Positions 36,250 through 45,876 of a stretch of 64,000 nucleotides of DNA are shown one piece after another. Positions within the stretch are counted from its first letter, which is position 1. Every line of letters begins with the position of its first letter. The stretch covers positions 1-64,000 of the forward strand of contig CAYXOL010000022.1 in NCBI GenBank assembly GCA_964467165.1. The letters are read 5' to 3'. The notes beneath the pieces are model-generated. The model searched no databases. It worked only from the letters and a program-made list of their open reading frames with translations, and was not told the origin of the DNA. The translations under genes and the position numbers were made by a program. The stretch comes from Clostridium_AD sp964467165. Its GTDB lineage: Bacteria; Bacillota; Clostridia; Clostridiales; Clostridiaceae.

Positions 36250-36430
36250 TTGGGTGGATTCATCATAATAAGATTAGTGATGGTAAGTATAACTTATAAA
36301 TGTATATAATATGTGTTTAATTTAAGGTTTTTTTATATTATAGTTTTAATTAATTTTATATGTGATAAAATAATTAATATGATTGATAGTATCATATAGC
36401 TTTTTATTGATGTAACAACATAGATTCTTC

Positions 36431-36455
36431 TTGCCACTTGCCATGTGGGTGGCAC
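36431..36455 (+). repeat. 25-bp intergenic repeat, copy B
   Basis: This matches 6871-6895 with a single C-to-T change in the centre. It lies in the AT-rich leader between the kinase gene and the sigma-54 regulator gene; the rest of 36250-36532 shows no gene. Confidence 0.7.
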
Positions 36456-36532
36456 TTATATGGAAATATGAAGTAAATGGCGTTGCAACCTAAACTCAAA
36501 AGGATAATAAAGTAGTGGGAGGGTGAAATAAT

Positions 36533-38455
36533 ATGCAAGGATACATTAAGGAGTCTCATAAAAGATGTAAGTCAACAGAAATATTGACACAAAATATGTT
36601 TAGTACAAAGATTTTAAGCGATGTTGAGATTATAGATAAGCTTGAAAAGAACAAAAAACTTATTTTAGCAGCCATTCCATTTATGAATCGCTTATATAAT
36701 TTTGTAAGGGGATCTGCTTTTTTTGCATTATTATGTGATAGTGATGGATGTATCTTAAACGTAATTGGAGATGAAAGCATATTATCTGAGGCAGCAAAAA
36801 TCAAAATGATAACAGGCGCGTACATGGATGAAGCACATATTGGAACTAATGCAATGAGCCTTGTAATATCGGAAGAAGTACCCATTCAGATTTCTGGAGA
36901 GGAACATTTTATTGAGGCATATCATAAATGGACATGTTCTGCAGCGCCTATTAAGGATTTAAAAGGGAAGATTATTGGAATAATTGATTTAACTGGATAT
37001 ATAGAAAATGTTCATCCACATACTCTTGGAATGGTAGTTGCTGCAGCAGATACAATAGAAAGAATGCTTGAGATTAATAAATATAATTCAATGCTTGAGA
37101 TTTCAAAAAAACGTTTAGAGACTACTTTTAATTCGATTTCTTTTGGGATTTTGACTTGTGATTTAATAGGAAATATTACAACCATGAATAAACAAGTAGT
37201 TAGAATGTTTGGTTATAGTGAAAGTGAAATGGAAAAAATTAAAATTCCTGATTTGATTCAAAATTGGGATGAAATAATAGAACAACTTAAGGACAAAGGT
37301 TTTTTTAATGATGAGGATACTTATATAAATGCAAGGTCAAATAAATTACAATATACTTTGTCGTTATATCCAATATATGATTTAGAAATGAATATTGAGG
37401 AAATAACTCTTGTGCTTCATGAACTAAAAAAAAATAGAAAGCTTGTGGGAAAAATATTGAGTGGTCAGGCTATATACACATTTGATAGAGTAATAGGAAA
37501 AAACGAAAATTTCATGAAAATAATAGACTATGCAAAAAAAATTTCGGAAAGTAAATCAACAATATTTATAACTGGAGAGAGTGGTACTGGTAAGGAAGTA
37601 TTTGCTCAGGCCATTCATAATTATGGAATTCGCAAGGATGAACCTTTTATAGCAGTGAATTGTGGTGCAATTCCAAGGACGCTTATAGAATCAGAATTAT
37701 TTGGTTATGAGGATGGAGCATTTACTGGTGCAAAAAAAGGAGGTAATGCAGGGAAATTTGAAATCGCAGATGGAGGTACGATTTTTTTAGATGAAATAGG
37801 AGAAATGCCAACAGATATGCAGATTAAATTATTAAGGGTAATTCAGGAGAGCACAATAACAAGGATTGGCAGTTCAAAACAAATACCAATTGATGTAAGA
37901 ATTATGGCAGCTACAAATAAGAAAATAAAACATGAAATTGAAAGAGGAAACTTTAGAAAAGATCTTTATTATAGATTGAATGTGTTGCCCCTGAATTTGC
38001 CATCACTTAGAGAACGAAAAGATGATATACCTGAATTGGTGAATTATTATATGGAAAAGACCTCGAAAATGCTTAATAAAAGAATTGTGGATATTTCAGA
38101 GGAGTATATGAAATATCTTGTGAATTACGATTGGCCAGGAAACATAAGAGAGTTAGAAAATGTAATTGAACTCATTGTAAATTGTGAGGCAATTCAACTT
38201 AACTTTAGTGATAAAGTAGCTGAAGTTCAAATAAAAAACAGTATTAATTCTAGTACAGACATTAGTCTAGAAATGATGGAAAAACAGCATATAACTAAAG
38301 TGATAAAAGATGTTAATGGAAATATAACTTTAGCGGCAAATATTTTGGAGATTGGAAGAAACACCTTATATAGAAAAATAGAAAAATACAACATTGATTG
38401 TTCTAAAATGGAACAGGGTTCCGTAATGGAACAAGGGTCCGTAGATAAATTGTAA
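36533..38455 (+). CDS. Sigma-54-dependent transcriptional activator (AcoR-like)
   Basis: A 640-residue enhancer-binding protein. Residues 1-175 form a GAF-like sensory region, as in AcoR/DhaR proteins (HIGTNAMSLVI; WTCSAAPIKDLKGKIIGIIDL). A PAS domain follows near 195-300 (ISFGILTCDLIGNITTMNKQ). The AAA+ domain has Walker A GESGTGKE, the sigma-54 contact loop GAFTGA, Walker B GGTIFLDEIGEM and the arginine finger region. A Fis-type helix-turn-helix ends the protein (NITLAANILEIGRNTLYRKI). The last residues repeat (MEQGSV twice) because the gene end contains DNA binding sites. It very likely drives the sigma-54 promoter at 38552. Confidence 0.94.
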   Translation: MQGYIKESHKRCKSTEILTQNMFSTKILSDVEIIDKLEKNKKLILAAIPFMNRLYNFVRGSAFFALLCDSDGCILNVIGDESILSEAAKIKMITGAYMDEAHIGTNAMSLVISEEVPIQISGEEHFIEAYHKWTCSAAPIKDLKGKIIGIIDLTGYIENVHPHTLGMVVAAADTIERMLEINKYNSMLEISKKRLETTFNSISFGILTCDLIGNITTMNKQVVRMFGYSESEMEKIKIPDLIQNWDEIIEQLKDKGFFNDEDTYINARSNKLQYTLSLYPIYDLEMNIEEITLVLHELKKNRKLVGKILSGQAIYTFDRVIGKNENFMKIIDYAKKISESKSTIFITGESGTGKEVFAQAIHNYGIRKDEPFIAVNCGAIPRTLIESELFGYEDGAFTGAKKGGNAGKFEIADGGTIFLDEIGEMPTDMQIKLLRVIQESTITRIGSSKQIPIDVRIMAATNKKIKHEIERGNFRKDLYYRLNVLPLNLPSLRERKDDIPELVNYYMEKTSKMLNKRIVDISEEYMKYLVNYDWPGNIRELENVIELIVNCEAIQLNFSDKVAEVQIKNSINSSTDISLEMMEKQHITKVIKDVNGNITLAANILEIGRNTLYRKIEKYNIDCSKMEQGSVMEQGSVDKL

Positions 38456-38467
38456 CGAAATGGAACA
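38409..38467. promoter_or_regulatory. Upstream activator sites inside the regulator gene end
   Basis: GGAACAGGGTTCC (38410-38422) is a perfect 5-3-5 palindrome; GGAACAAGGGTCC (38428-38440) follows 18 bases later, and a half-site GGAAC lies at 38462-38466. They sit 85-155 bases upstream of the -24/-12 promoter, the usual distance for enhancer sites. Confidence 0.75.
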
Positions 38468-38551
38468 AAGAAAGTATTTTAATTGGATATATTATCAGAA
38501 TATTATAATATAATGAGGTAAATCAACAGAAAAACTTTTATATATTTATTT

Positions 38552-38567
38552 TGGCACAAAAAATGCT
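38552..38567 (+). promoter_or_regulatory. Sigma-54 (-24/-12) promoter
   Basis: TGGCACAAAAAATGCT matches the sigma-54 consensus TGGCAC-N5-TTGC with the GG (38553-38554) and GC (38565-38566) at the required 10-base interval. Transcription should start near 38578, ahead of the molybdenum aldehyde oxidoreductase genes. Confidence 0.88.
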
Positions 38568-38642
38568 GTTACAGTATTGTGTGAGGAAATAAAAATATGA
38601 AGGTTTTTTATTTTTGTTATAAATATAACCTAAATGCCTAAG

Positions 38643-38674
38643 TTAATATTGCAGCTTTGCAGAAAATGATTTAA
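38643..38674 (+). repeat. 32-bp leader repeat shared with the cheW leader
   Basis: This segment is 28/32 identical to 3380-3411 upstream of cheW. Both contain TTAATATTGCAGC and end in ATGATTTAA. The function is unknown. Confidence 0.5.
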
Positions 38675-38740
38675 TAGATAATGATGTAGAAGCGGATAAA
38701 AGTGATATTGATAAAATTGATTGAGACGGGGGGAATAAAA

Positions 38741-39763
38741 ATGAAGGTTGTTCCAGTTGAAGAAGCAGTAGGTATGGTATTATGCCATGACTTAACGAGA
38801 ATTGTTCCAGGAGAATTTAAAGGCGTGGCATTTAAAAAAGGACATGTTATCTTAGAAGAAGACATAGCTAAAATGTTGGATATTGGTAAAAAAAATATTT
38901 ATGTTTGGGAAATTGAGGAAGGAATTCTTCACGAAAATGAAGCTGGAGAAAGAATAGCAAGAGCGGTAGCAGGCAAGGGAATTGTTCTCACAGAGCCCTC
39001 AGAAGGTAAAGTAAAGTTGTTAGCTGAATGTAAAGGATTACTCAAGATAAATTTTAAAGCACTAGAAAAAATTAATATGTTAGAAGAGGCTATGGTTGCA
39101 ACCCAACATACAGATATTGTAGTAGATAAAGGGAGTTATGTTGCAGGGGCAAGAATAATACCGCTATATATAGACAAACTGAAGATTGAACAAATTGAAA
39201 ATATTTGCAAAGAGGAAGGACCTATCGTTTGGGTAGCACCATTAAAAGCTATGAAGGTGGGAATTGTTACTACTGGTAGTGAAGTTTATAGTGGTAGAAT
39301 AACAGATAAATTTGGGCCTGTAATTAGAAAGAAAATTGGTGAGGGTGGAAGCGAAGTTATAGAACAAATATTTGTATCTGATAGTGAGAGCATGATTGTA
39401 GATGCTATGAATAAATTATTAGAACAAGGAGCTGAAATGGTCATTGTTACTGGAGGTATGTCAGTAGATCCTGACGATGTTACACCTGCGGGAATAAGAA
39501 AATCTGGAGCAGAAATTATATCCTATGGGGCACCTGTGCTTCCGGGGGCTATGTTTTTAATTGCATATTTAGGTGACATACCAGTTTTGGGACTGCCTGG
39601 GTGTGTTATGTATAACAAGATAACGATATTTGATCTTATACTTCCTAAAATCCTAGTGGGTGAAAGAATAAAAAGAGAAGATATTGTAAAATTTGGTCAT
39701 GGAGGTTTATGTGGTAATTGTGAAGTTTGCAATTTCCCAGCTTGCAGTTTTGGTAAATGCTAA
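38741..39763 (+). CDS. Molybdopterin-binding protein (MoeA/MogA-like) with Cys-rich tail
   Basis: A 340-residue cytoplasmic protein. The MoCF-biosynthesis domain occupies about 170-310 (VGIVTTGSEVYSGRITDKFG; VIVTGGMSVDPDDVTPAGIR), the fold that handles adenylated molybdopterin and metal insertion. The N-terminal half (VVPVEEAVGMVLCHDLTRIVPG) is typical of the short MoeA-like proteins found with molybdenum hydroxylases. The tail is Cys-rich (CGNCEVCNFPACSFGKC). GGGGGG precedes the ATG at 38741. First gene after the sigma-54 promoter; a dedicated Mo-insertion factor for the next gene is likely. Confidence 0.9.
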   Translation: MKVVPVEEAVGMVLCHDLTRIVPGEFKGVAFKKGHVILEEDIAKMLDIGKKNIYVWEIEEGILHENEAGERIARAVAGKGIVLTEPSEGKVKLLAECKGLLKINFKALEKINMLEEAMVATQHTDIVVDKGSYVAGARIIPLYIDKLKIEQIENICKEEGPIVWVAPLKAMKVGIVTTGSEVYSGRITDKFGPVIRKKIGEGGSEVIEQIFVSDSESMIVDAMNKLLEQGAEMVIVTGGMSVDPDDVTPAGIRKSGAEIISYGAPVLPGAMFLIAYLGDIPVLGLPGCVMYNKITIFDLILPKILVGERIKREDIVKFGHGGLCGNCEVCNFPACSFGKC

Positions 39764-39787
39764 TATTTGAATAAAGCTGATAAATAG

Positions 39788-39820
39788 ATAGTGCCTTTAT
39801 AGATTAAGGCTATATCTTTT
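39788..39820 (+). terminator. Weak hairpin before the oxidoreductase gene
   Basis: GCCTT (39793-39797) pairs with AAGGC (39806-39810), with partial outer pairing, then ATATCTTTTT. It may partly terminate or process the transcript. Confidence 0.4.
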
Positions 39821-39848
39821 TAAATATAGAAAGAAGAGGGGATTGAAT

Positions 39849-42578
39849 ATGTTAAAAAAAGTATTGATAATTAATGGTGTTAAAAAAGATGTTATTGTTA
39901 GTCCTGAAACTACACTTGCAGATGTATTAAGAAAACAATTATTTCTTACAGGAACCAAAGTAGGATGCGGAATAGGTGAATGTGGTGCCTGTAATGTAAT
40001 AATGGATGGTAAGGTTGTAAGATCATGTATAATCAAAATGAAAAGAGTAGCAGATGAAGCTGAGATTACAACAATTGAAGGAATAGGATCGCAAGATGAT
40101 CTACATGATATTCAATTTGCATGGATGATACATGGCGCAGCACAATGTGGGTTTTGTACCCCTGGATTTGTTGTAAGTGCAAAGGCGCTTTTAGATGTAA
40201 ATAATAATCCTACAAGGGATGAAGTAAGAGCATGGTTTCAAAAAACTAGAAATGTATGTAGATGTACAGGATATCAACCACTAGTAGATGCGGTGATAGA
40301 AGCTGCAAAACTTGCGCGTGGAGAGGTTACAAGAGAGCAATTGTGGCTGAAGCTTCCAGAAGGCGCTAGTTTAGTAGGTACTGAGACTGTAAGACCTTCT
40401 GCTTGTGCAAAGGTAACAGGTACTTGGGAATTCGGAGCTGATCTTGGGTTAACTCTTCCAGAGGATACTCTACATATAAAACTAGTACAAGCTACAGTTT
40501 CTCATGCAAATATTTTATCTATTGATACTACCGAGGCTGAAACAATGCCTGGAGTTTATAGAGTTTTAACTTATAAGGATGTAAAGGGAACAAATAGAAT
40601 TAACGGTTTAGCTTTTCCTTCAAATAAAGGTGATGGACTTGAAAGACCTATTTTAAATGACAAGAAAATTTTTCAATTTGGTGATGCAATTGCAATGGTA
40701 CTTGCAGATACACCAACTCATGCTGAAAATGCAGCTAAGAAAGTTATTGTTGAAATTGAAGAATTACCAGCATACATGAGTGCACCAGCAGCTATGGCAG
40801 AAGATGCTATTGAAATTCACCCAGGAACACCAAATATATATTTTGAAACCAAAGTTGTTAAGGGAGAAGATACTGCACCTCTCATGGAAAAACTAGAATA
40901 TGTTGTTGAAGATGATTTATATGTAGGTAGACAACCTCATCTTCCAATAGAGCCAGATGTAGGATTTGCTTACTTAGATGAAGATGGGAAATTAATAATT
41001 CATTCAAAGAGTATTGCATTACATTTCCATGCACTAATGATATCAGAAGGTATTGGACTTGCAATGGATAAAATTGCTATTGTACAAAATCCAACAGGCG
41101 GAACTTTTGGTTATAAATTCAGTCCAACAATTGAAGCTTTACTTGCTGTTGCTGCAATTGATACTGGAAAACCTGTATATCTTGAATTTAGTATGTACCA
41201 ACAGATTACTTACACTGGAAAGAGATCACCATTCTGGATGCACTTAAAGTTGGGTGCAGATAAAGATGGTAAATTCCAAGCTCTTGAAACAGATTGGTCT
41301 TGTGATCACGGTCCATATTGCGAATTTGGAGATCTTGTTACAACTAGAGGGTCTCAATTTATGGGTGCTGGTTACAAAATAGACAATATTCGTGGATTTG
41401 GACGAACTGTTGCAACAAATCATGCATGGGGATCAGCTTTTAGAGGATTTGGTTCACCACAAGCTTTATTCGCATCAGAACAAATGGTAGATGAACTAGC
41501 AGTGAAGATGGGAGTAGATCCACTTGAGCTTAGATATAAAAATGCATTAAGAAAAGGAGAGCTAACTCCAACTGGTTGTGAAGCTGATGTATATATTATT
41601 CCACAGTTGTTAGATATGATTCGTCCAGCTTATACAAAATCAAAAGAAACTGCTAAAGAAAAAAACAAGAATAGTGTAGATAAGAAATATGGTAGCGGTA
41701 TATCCCTTCTTATTTATGGGTGTGGACTTGATGGAGCAGATTCTTCAGAGGCATGGGTAGAAATCACTAAAAAGGGAGTAACTGTTGCGAATTCATGGGA
41801 AGATCATGGTCAAGGTGCAGATATGGGAACACTTACTATGGCACATGAAACATTAAGAAAAGCTGGTTATAAACCAGAAGATCTAAAATTAATTATGAAT
41901 GACATGAACTTTACTCCAAACAGTGGTCCGGCAGGTGGAAGTCGTTCTAACGTTCTTACTGGAAATGCTACAAGAGTTGCCTGCGAAAATTTACTTGAAG
42001 GACTTAAAAAAGCTGATGGAACATATAGAACTTATGATGAACAGGTTGCTGAAGGAAAACCTACAAGATATGATGGAAAATGGACAGCACCATGCACCGC
42101 TGGTGATGTTGAAACAGGTCAAGGAAATCCATTCCCAACTTATATGTATGGAGTTTTAGTAGCAGAGGTTGAAGTAGATATGACTACAGGAAAAACTCAT
42201 GTTGATAAGTTAACAATTGTTTCAGATGTAGGAACTATCATAAACAAGCTTGTTGTGGATGGGCAGATACTTGGGGGACTTGCTCAAGGTATTGGTCTTG
42301 CATTAACTGAAGATTTTGAAGATCTTAAAAAACATACAACACTTACTGGTTGTGGAATTCCTCAAATTAAGGATGTGACAGATGACATAAATCTACTATA
42401 CCTAGAAACTCCAAGACCACTAGGACCTTATGGAGCATCTGGTGCAGGAGAAATGCCATTATCAGCCCCTCATTCAGCAATAATAAGTGCAATTTATGAT
42501 GCTTGTGGAGTTAGAATAACGCACCTTCCAGCATATCCAGAAAAAGTTCTTGCTGGACTTAAGAAACTAAATAAATAA
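39849..42578 (+). CDS. mop: Molybdenum aldehyde oxidoreductase, MOP type
   Basis: A 909-residue enzyme of the xanthine oxidase family. Residues 1-80 bind a plant-type [2Fe-2S] cluster (CGIGECGACNVI). Residues 80-160 bind the second (CGFCTPGF; CRCTGYQPLVDA). The rest is the molybdopterin-cytosine-dinucleotide domain, with the catalytic Glu in GASGAGEMPLSAPH near the end. No FAD domain is present, and the length fits the Desulfovibrio gigas Mop enzyme (907 residues). It should oxidise aldehydes to acids. The start at 39849 follows GAGGGG; an upstream TTG at 39843 is less likely. Confidence 0.95.
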   Translation: MLKKVLIINGVKKDVIVSPETTLADVLRKQLFLTGTKVGCGIGECGACNVIMDGKVVRSCIIKMKRVADEAEITTIEGIGSQDDLHDIQFAWMIHGAAQCGFCTPGFVVSAKALLDVNNNPTRDEVRAWFQKTRNVCRCTGYQPLVDAVIEAAKLARGEVTREQLWLKLPEGASLVGTETVRPSACAKVTGTWEFGADLGLTLPEDTLHIKLVQATVSHANILSIDTTEAETMPGVYRVLTYKDVKGTNRINGLAFPSNKGDGLERPILNDKKIFQFGDAIAMVLADTPTHAENAAKKVIVEIEELPAYMSAPAAMAEDAIEIHPGTPNIYFETKVVKGEDTAPLMEKLEYVVEDDLYVGRQPHLPIEPDVGFAYLDEDGKLIIHSKSIALHFHALMISEGIGLAMDKIAIVQNPTGGTFGYKFSPTIEALLAVAAIDTGKPVYLEFSMYQQITYTGKRSPFWMHLKLGADKDGKFQALETDWSCDHGPYCEFGDLVTTRGSQFMGAGYKIDNIRGFGRTVATNHAWGSAFRGFGSPQALFASEQMVDELAVKMGVDPLELRYKNALRKGELTPTGCEADVYIIPQLLDMIRPAYTKSKETAKEKNKNSVDKKYGSGISLLIYGCGLDGADSSEAWVEITKKGVTVANSWEDHGQGADMGTLTMAHETLRKAGYKPEDLKLIMNDMNFTPNSGPAGGSRSNVLTGNATRVACENLLEGLKKADGTYRTYDEQVAEGKPTRYDGKWTAPCTAGDVETGQGNPFPTYMYGVLVAEVEVDMTTGKTHVDKLTIVSDVGTIINKLVVDGQILGGLAQGIGLALTEDFEDLKKHTTLTGCGIPQIKDVTDDINLLYLETPRPLGPYGASGAGEMPLSAPHSAIISAIYDACGVRITHLPAYPEKVLAGLKKLNK

Positions 42579-42594
42579 TTGTGATTTAAAATTG

Positions 42595-42637
42595 GAGCCT
42601 AAAATGAAATATAAGAAAATCATTTTAGGTTCTTTTT
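42595..42637 (+). terminator. Terminator-like hairpin after the oxidoreductase
   Basis: GAGCCTAAAATGA (42595-42607) pairs with TCATTTTAGGTTC (42620-42632), then T residues. Some readthrough into the next genes is expected because their spacing and functions form one cluster. Confidence 0.85.
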
Positions 42638-42661
42638 AAAACATTTTGGGAGGAATAGTAT

Positions 42662-44941
42662 ATGGATCTAGACAAACTTCTTGCTGTGCAGGGGCAATGC
42701 ATAAATGATAATCCTCCTGCATGTAATACTGAGTGTCCAATCCACGTTGATGTCAAAGGATTTATTGGCGAGATTAGAAAAGGAAATTTTGAAGAGGCCT
42801 ATAGAATACTCAGTAAAAGAATACCATTTATAAATGTAATAGGACTCGTTTGTGACCATCCTTGCGAAACTCTCTGCGTAACTAATGCTTACGGAAATGC
42901 AATTTCTATTCATGAGCTTGAAAAGGCAGTTGTAATTTATGGAGGAATGGCAAAAATTAAAAAACTCCCTATGCCAAAAGTTGACAAGAAAATTGCGGTT
43001 ATTGGCGGTGGTATAAGTGGAATTACCTGTGCTTATGACCTTAACCAAAAGGGATATAGCGTTATTATATATGAAAAAGAAAATAGAATAGGCGGTTCTC
43101 TTTTAAAAATGACTGGGCAAATATTTAATCCAAGACTAATACAAGAAGAAACTATTAAATTAGAAGAGCAATGCATCGAAATAAAGGTGAATTGTGAAAT
43201 CACTCCTGAAAAATTGAAAGGCATTACTTTGGAATATGATGCTGTTTATATTGGTAGTGGAGAATGGTCAGAAAAATTTAATATAGATGAAGTTACATTG
43301 CAAGCAGAAACAGAAACAGGAAAAATTTTTGTAGGTGGTCAAATAGTTACTGGATGTGAATCTGTTATACAGTCAGTAAGTACAGGAAGAAGCGCTGCAG
43401 TGTCTATTGATAGATTTGTGTATAATAAATCTCTTACTGCAATGAGGGAAAAAGAAGGGACTTATAAAAGTATCCTTCAGGTAGATATAACACAGGATAA
43501 AATATCGTCAAGAATTGAGCCTTTTAATGTTACTTTCACAAAGAAAGAAGCAATTAATGAAGCACTAAGATGTGTTCAATGTGAATGCCATAAATGTGTT
43601 AAAGCTTGTATTCATCTTCAAAAGGAGAAATTGGATCCTAAAGCTTATATAAGAACAATAAATCAAAATGAACGTATTATTCTTGGAGATCATTATGCGA
43701 ATAAAACAATAAATTCTTGCACAGAGTGTGGTCTATGTGGAGCAGTATGTCCTGAATCCATAAATATGGCAGATATAATTAAAGAAACAAGGATAAGCAT
43801 GGTTTCTAGAAATAAAATGCCACTTTCAGCTCATGATTTTGCTTTGAAAGACATGGAATTTACTAATAGTAAGTATTTTGAATTAATAAAACATCAGCCT
43901 GGCAAGGATAATAGTAAATATGTATTTTATCCGGGCTGCCAGTTAAGTGCCAGTTACTCCCAGCAGGTTATTAAAGCCTATAATTATTTAATGGAAAAAC
44001 TTGATGGCGGGGTTGGATTATATTTAGGGTGTTGTGGTGCGCCTGCAAACTGGGCAGGAAGGCAAGAACAATTTGATAGTAGTATAGAAAAATTTCAATC
44101 AAATCTAGAAATGCTAGGAAATCCTGTTGTTATAACTGCCTGTTCTACATGTTTTAGTAATTTCAAGGATAATATAGAGAATATAGAAATTAAGTCTCTA
44201 TGGGAAATATATGATGAAAAAGGTCTTCCAGGCGATGCTAAATTGGGAAACGGTAAAATTTTAGCAATACATGACGCATGTACCACCAGAGATGAGAGGG
44301 GTATTCATGATAGCATAAGAAATATTGCTAAAAGTCTCAACTATAAAATTGAAGAGCCTGAGTTTACAAAGGAAAATACGAAATGTTGTGGTTATGGAGG
44401 ACTTGTTTATTTTACCAATAAGGAGTTTAGCAAGGAAGTAACTGATGATAGAATAAAGGATTCTGAAAATGATTTTCTAGCCTATTGTGCAATGTGCAGA
44501 GATTTGTTTGCATTAAGGGGAAAAAGAGCCTATCATATTTTGGACCTGATATATGGTAATGGTGAAGATGAAATTTTAGATATGAAAGTTCCAACATTAT
44601 CTGCTAGGCGTGCAAATAGATTTAATCTTAAAAGTGAATTACTTAAAAATTTATGGGGTGAGAAAATGGACATAGTGGATGAATATGAAGATATAAAAAT
44701 AGTTATTGATGATGAAATAAGAGATAAAATGGAAGATGAGCTTATTCTTGAGGGAGATATTAAAAGAGTAATAGGTTATGCAGAAAAAACTAATGATAGT
44801 TTTTATAATCCAGAAACTGGGTACATTCTCGCAGGTCGAAGGTTTGTAAATATAACCTTTTGGGTGGAGTACCAAAAGGTTAACGACACTTTTAAAATTA
44901 TAAGTGCTTACAGCCATAGAATGCAAGTAACGGGGGTATGA
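42662..44941 (+). CDS. Multi-domain FAD/Fe-S oxidoreductase with HdrB-like CCG domain
   Basis: A 759-residue cytoplasmic protein. Residues 1-100 are a GltD-like Fe-S region (CNTECPIHVDVKGFIGEIRK; CDHPCETLC). A FAD/NAD(P) Rossmann domain follows (KIAVIGGGISGITCAYDL, near 110) but is short. Ferredoxin-type motifs lie near 305-375 (CVQCECHKCVKAC; CTECGLCGAVCPE). CCG domains like those of heterodisulfide reductase lie near 420-640 (FYPGCQLSAS; LYLGCCGAPANWAG; CCGYGGLVYF). The final 95 residues are a domain I do not recognise. It probably takes electrons from the aldehyde oxidoreductase. GGGAGG precedes the ATG. Confidence 0.88.
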   Translation: MDLDKLLAVQGQCINDNPPACNTECPIHVDVKGFIGEIRKGNFEEAYRILSKRIPFINVIGLVCDHPCETLCVTNAYGNAISIHELEKAVVIYGGMAKIKKLPMPKVDKKIAVIGGGISGITCAYDLNQKGYSVIIYEKENRIGGSLLKMTGQIFNPRLIQEETIKLEEQCIEIKVNCEITPEKLKGITLEYDAVYIGSGEWSEKFNIDEVTLQAETETGKIFVGGQIVTGCESVIQSVSTGRSAAVSIDRFVYNKSLTAMREKEGTYKSILQVDITQDKISSRIEPFNVTFTKKEAINEALRCVQCECHKCVKACIHLQKEKLDPKAYIRTINQNERIILGDHYANKTINSCTECGLCGAVCPESINMADIIKETRISMVSRNKMPLSAHDFALKDMEFTNSKYFELIKHQPGKDNSKYVFYPGCQLSASYSQQVIKAYNYLMEKLDGGVGLYLGCCGAPANWAGRQEQFDSSIEKFQSNLEMLGNPVVITACSTCFSNFKDNIENIEIKSLWEIYDEKGLPGDAKLGNGKILAIHDACTTRDERGIHDSIRNIAKSLNYKIEEPEFTKENTKCCGYGGLVYFTNKEFSKEVTDDRIKDSENDFLAYCAMCRDLFALRGKRAYHILDLIYGNGEDEILDMKVPTLSARRANRFNLKSELLKNLWGEKMDIVDEYEDIKIVIDDEIRDKMEDELILEGDIKRVIGYAEKTNDSFYNPETGYILAGRRFVNITFWVEYQKVNDTFKIISAYSHRMQVTGV

Positions 44942-44943
44942 CT

Positions 44944-45153
44944 ATGAAACAAGATAATAAAAGCAAAAAAAGCAAATGGCTTTGCTCAAAGTGTGGAGGT
45001 ACTCTTGAGGAAGGAACTGTGAAAGTAGAGTATCTTGAAGGTAACTTTGAGGTTGAGCTACTCCAGTGCCCAGTATGCAAAAATGTTCTTATAACAGAGG
45101 ATCTGGCAGCAGGTCAAATGCTTGAAGTAGAAAAGAGCTTGGAGGATAAATGA
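44944..45153 (+). CDS. Rubredoxin-like small redox protein (DVU_1557 type)
   Basis: A 69-residue protein with two Cys-x2-Cys knuckles (CSKCGG and CPVCKN) and a short linker, the pattern of a zinc or iron rubredoxin-like site. GGGGGT at 44931-44936 fits the ATG at 44944 better than the one at 44938, which overlaps the previous stop. Similar proteins accompany MOP genes in Desulfovibrio. It is likely an electron carrier or a metal-site chaperone. Confidence 0.8.
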   Translation: MKQDNKSKKSKWLCSKCGGTLEEGTVKVEYLEGNFEVELLQCPVCKNVLITEDLAAGQMLEVEKSLEDK

Positions 45154-45863
45154 AAAGACATTGTGTTTATGAAAACGAGGATATGATAGGAGTAACAGGG
45201 GACACTCTAAGGCCGGGAGGAGTTTTTCTTACAGATAGAGCAATTGAATTATGTAATTTTGAGGCAGAAGACAAAATTCTTGATGTGGGTTGTGGTATGG
45301 GAGTAACGGTAGATCGACTTAAAAGGCGATATAGGCTAGATGCTTTTGGAGTTGATCCTTCCTTAAAGTTACTTAACCTAGGTAAGGATAAATATGGGAA
45401 CCATAATATAGAGCTAGGACGAGGGGAAAAATTACCTTATAAAAGTGAGCTTTTCAAGGGGGTTTTGGCTGAATGTACCATGTCCCTTATGGATGATTTT
45501 CAAAAGACCATAATGGAAAGCAACAGAGTTCTTAAGCATAGTGGATATTTTGTTGTTTCAGATGTGTATGCAAGAAAACCAGAATACCTTGAAGGAGTAC
45601 AAAAGCATAATGTTAATAGTTGCATGAGAGGACTTTTCAATATAGATATTTTAAAAGAGACAATTGTTAACTCCGGTTTTGAAATAATATGCTTTGAAGA
45701 TTGGACAAATTTACTGAAACAGCTTATGGTGAAAATAATTTTTAAGTATGGTTCAATGTCAATGTTTTGGGAAATAGCAAACTGTAGTAGTTGTGGTGAT
45801 TTTCAGCAGAAACTTACGCAATGCAAACCAGGATATTTTTTATTAATTGCTCAAAAAAAATAG
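45150..45863 (+). CDS. SAM-dependent methyltransferase (DVU_1556 type)
   Basis: A 237-residue class I methyltransferase. Motif I is ILDVGCGMGVTVDRL near residue 45, with an acidic strand end (FGVDPSLKLL) and ESNRVLKHSGYFVVSDV at motif III. A CSSC pair lies near residue 212 (NCSSCGDF). The ATG overlaps the previous stop. Its substrate is unknown; position among maturation genes suggests modification of the cofactor or of an enzyme in the cluster. Confidence 0.85.
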   Translation: MKRHCVYENEDMIGVTGDTLRPGGVFLTDRAIELCNFEAEDKILDVGCGMGVTVDRLKRRYRLDAFGVDPSLKLLNLGKDKYGNHNIELGRGEKLPYKSELFKGVLAECTMSLMDDFQKTIMESNRVLKHSGYFVVSDVYARKPEYLEGVQKHNVNSCMRGLFNIDILKETIVNSGFEIICFEDWTNLLKQLMVKIIFKYGSMSMFWEIANCSSCGDFQQKLTQCKPGYFLLIAQKK

Positions 45864-45876
45864 TGGGGGGATTATA

